From the NCBI RefSeq assembly GCF_010726765.1, contig NZ_AP022601.1, positions 5,270,001 to 5,334,000 on the forward strand: a DNA stretch of 64,000 bases, in the 5' to 3' direction. A program made the translations under genes and the position numbers. The notes beneath the pieces were generated by a model that did no database searches, was not told the DNA's origin, and worked only from the letters and a program-made list of their open reading frames with translations. Within the stretch, counting starts at the first letter, position 1. Every line of letters starts with the position of its first letter. Positions 63,456 through 64,000 of this stretch are shown here, in pieces. This DNA is from Mycobacterium gallinarum (GTDB taxonomy: Bacteria > Actinomycetota > Actinomycetes > Mycobacteriales > Mycobacteriaceae).

Positions 63456-64000
63456 TCTCGACGAGTCGCTGACCGCGGCCCCGCGTCCGGTCACGCCGAC
63501 GACCATCCTGGCCGCCGAATCGTGCGACGCATACGCCGAGTTGGACGCGTGGGGCGGGGCGCCACTGCGGGTGCTGCAACGGTTGGGCAGAGTCCGGGAT
63601 CTCGCCGGTGGTCTGGACGGCTACCTGGAGCGGTGCACGACGCCCGCGTCCCCGGCGCTGGCGCGACTGGCGCAACGCACCAACGCCACCGCCTGGGACG
63701 TCCGCTCGGGCGGGGCGTTGGAGCAGGAGATGTTGTCCGGCCATGTCGAAGGGCAACTGCTGAACTTCCTGGTCCGGATGGCCGGTGCGCGGCGGGTGCT
63801 GGAGATCGGCATGTTCACCGGGTATTCGGCGTTGGCCATGGCCGAAGCGCTGCCCGACGACGGCGTGGTCGTGGCCTGTGAACTCGATGACGACGTCGCG
63901 GCGTTTGCGCGCGAATGCTTCGACGACTCGCCGGTCGGTGATCGCATCACCGTCGAAGTCGGTCCTGCGATGGACACACTGCGTCGCTTGGATGGCGCGG
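63448..64000 (+). CDS. O-methyltransferase, MysB-like, truncated by window end
   Basis: At least 184 aa from GTG 63448, whose first 8 bp overlap the cyclase stop; no stop before the window ends. [19 protein letters not shown] and [22 protein letters not shown] match the SAM-dependent O-methyltransferases that follow the cyclase in mycosporine clusters, converting desmethyl-4-deoxygadusol to 4-deoxygadusol. The N-terminal 100 residues ([17 protein letters not shown]) precede the Rossmann core. Next expected gene would be an ATP-grasp ligase. Confidence 0.88.
   Translation, partial: MSDLDESLTAAPRPVTPTTILAAESCDAYAELDAWGGAPLRVLQRLGRVRDLAGGLDGYLERCTTPASPALARLAQRTNATAWDVRSGGALEQEMLSGHVEGQLLNFLVRMAGARRVLEIGMFTGYSALAMAEALPDDGVVVACELDDDVAAFARECFDDSPVGDRITVEVGPAMDTLRRLDGA

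Noticed and set aside
61458..63506. 682-codon open frame on the minus strand opposite the HAD and cyclase genes
   Set aside because: It is the antisense shadow of two well-recognised genes in GC-rich DNA; its Arg/Val/Asp-rich translation shows no domain and it lacks a ribosome site.

Overview
The window is chromosomal DNA of a mycobacterium, most likely a fast-growing Mycolicibacterium-type species. The first 26 kb keeps the gene order known from M. tuberculosis Rv0561c-Rv0568: MenJ-type reductase, grcC1, htpX, gpsA/gpdA1, yajQ and a CYP135B-like P450. Mycolic-acid cyclopropane-type methyltransferases, a PknF orthologue, a TB8.4-like hemophore protein, WXG100 proteins, DUF4185 arabinanase-type and many actinobacterial lipoproteins point the same way. 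Names are assigned from recalled family motifs; no database search was run.

Layout. 1-5.5 kb: conserved core (isoprenoid synthase, membrane protease, glycerol-3-phosphate dehydrogenase, transglutaminase-like protein, YajQ, tRNA-Tyr). 5.9-9.3 kb: a thioesterase divergent from a tight operon of RclC-like membrane protein, flavodoxin-like reductase, ECF sigma factor and zinc-type anti-sigma factor, followed by an intergenic region with a long stem-loop and a direct repeat. 9.7-15.9 kb: accessory segment with a class II aldolase, a frameshifted IS110-type element and a five-gene aromatic ring-hydroxylating dioxygenase operon ending in its probable IclR regulator. 16-25 kb: lipoproteins, a putative metallopeptidase, a deazaflavin-type oxidoreductase and a large flippase-like membrane protein with a pseudokinase-like middle.

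26-44 kb: four receptor-type Ser/Thr kinases (one fused to a periplasmic amino-acid-binding domain) mixed with cell-envelope genes: serine hydrolase, zinc peptidase, PGRP amidase, DUF4185 protein, cold-shock protein, a ketosynthase without its catalytic cysteine and two mycolate methyltransferases. 44-58 kb: TetR-regulated units, a second P450, a STAS protein, a deleted alpha/beta-hydrolase, a type VII secretion substrate pair, a paralogue of the transglutaminase-like gene and a formylglycine-generating enzyme. 58.8-64 kb: a fifth kinase, then a TetR gene with a perfect operator facing a HAD-like pseudoenzyme, a desmethyl-4-deoxygadusol synthase-type sugar-phosphate cyclase and a MysB-like O-methyltransferase. 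This looks like the start of a mycosporine-like (gadusol) pathway that continues past the window edge.

The main unexplained signals are: the kinase/substrate-binding-protein fusion, the MysA/MysB-type cluster with its HAD pseudoenzyme, the Cys-to-Asp ketosynthase, an 82-bp paired-hairpin repeat present twice in opposite orientation (once inside a coding sequence), and several small overlooked or broken genes.
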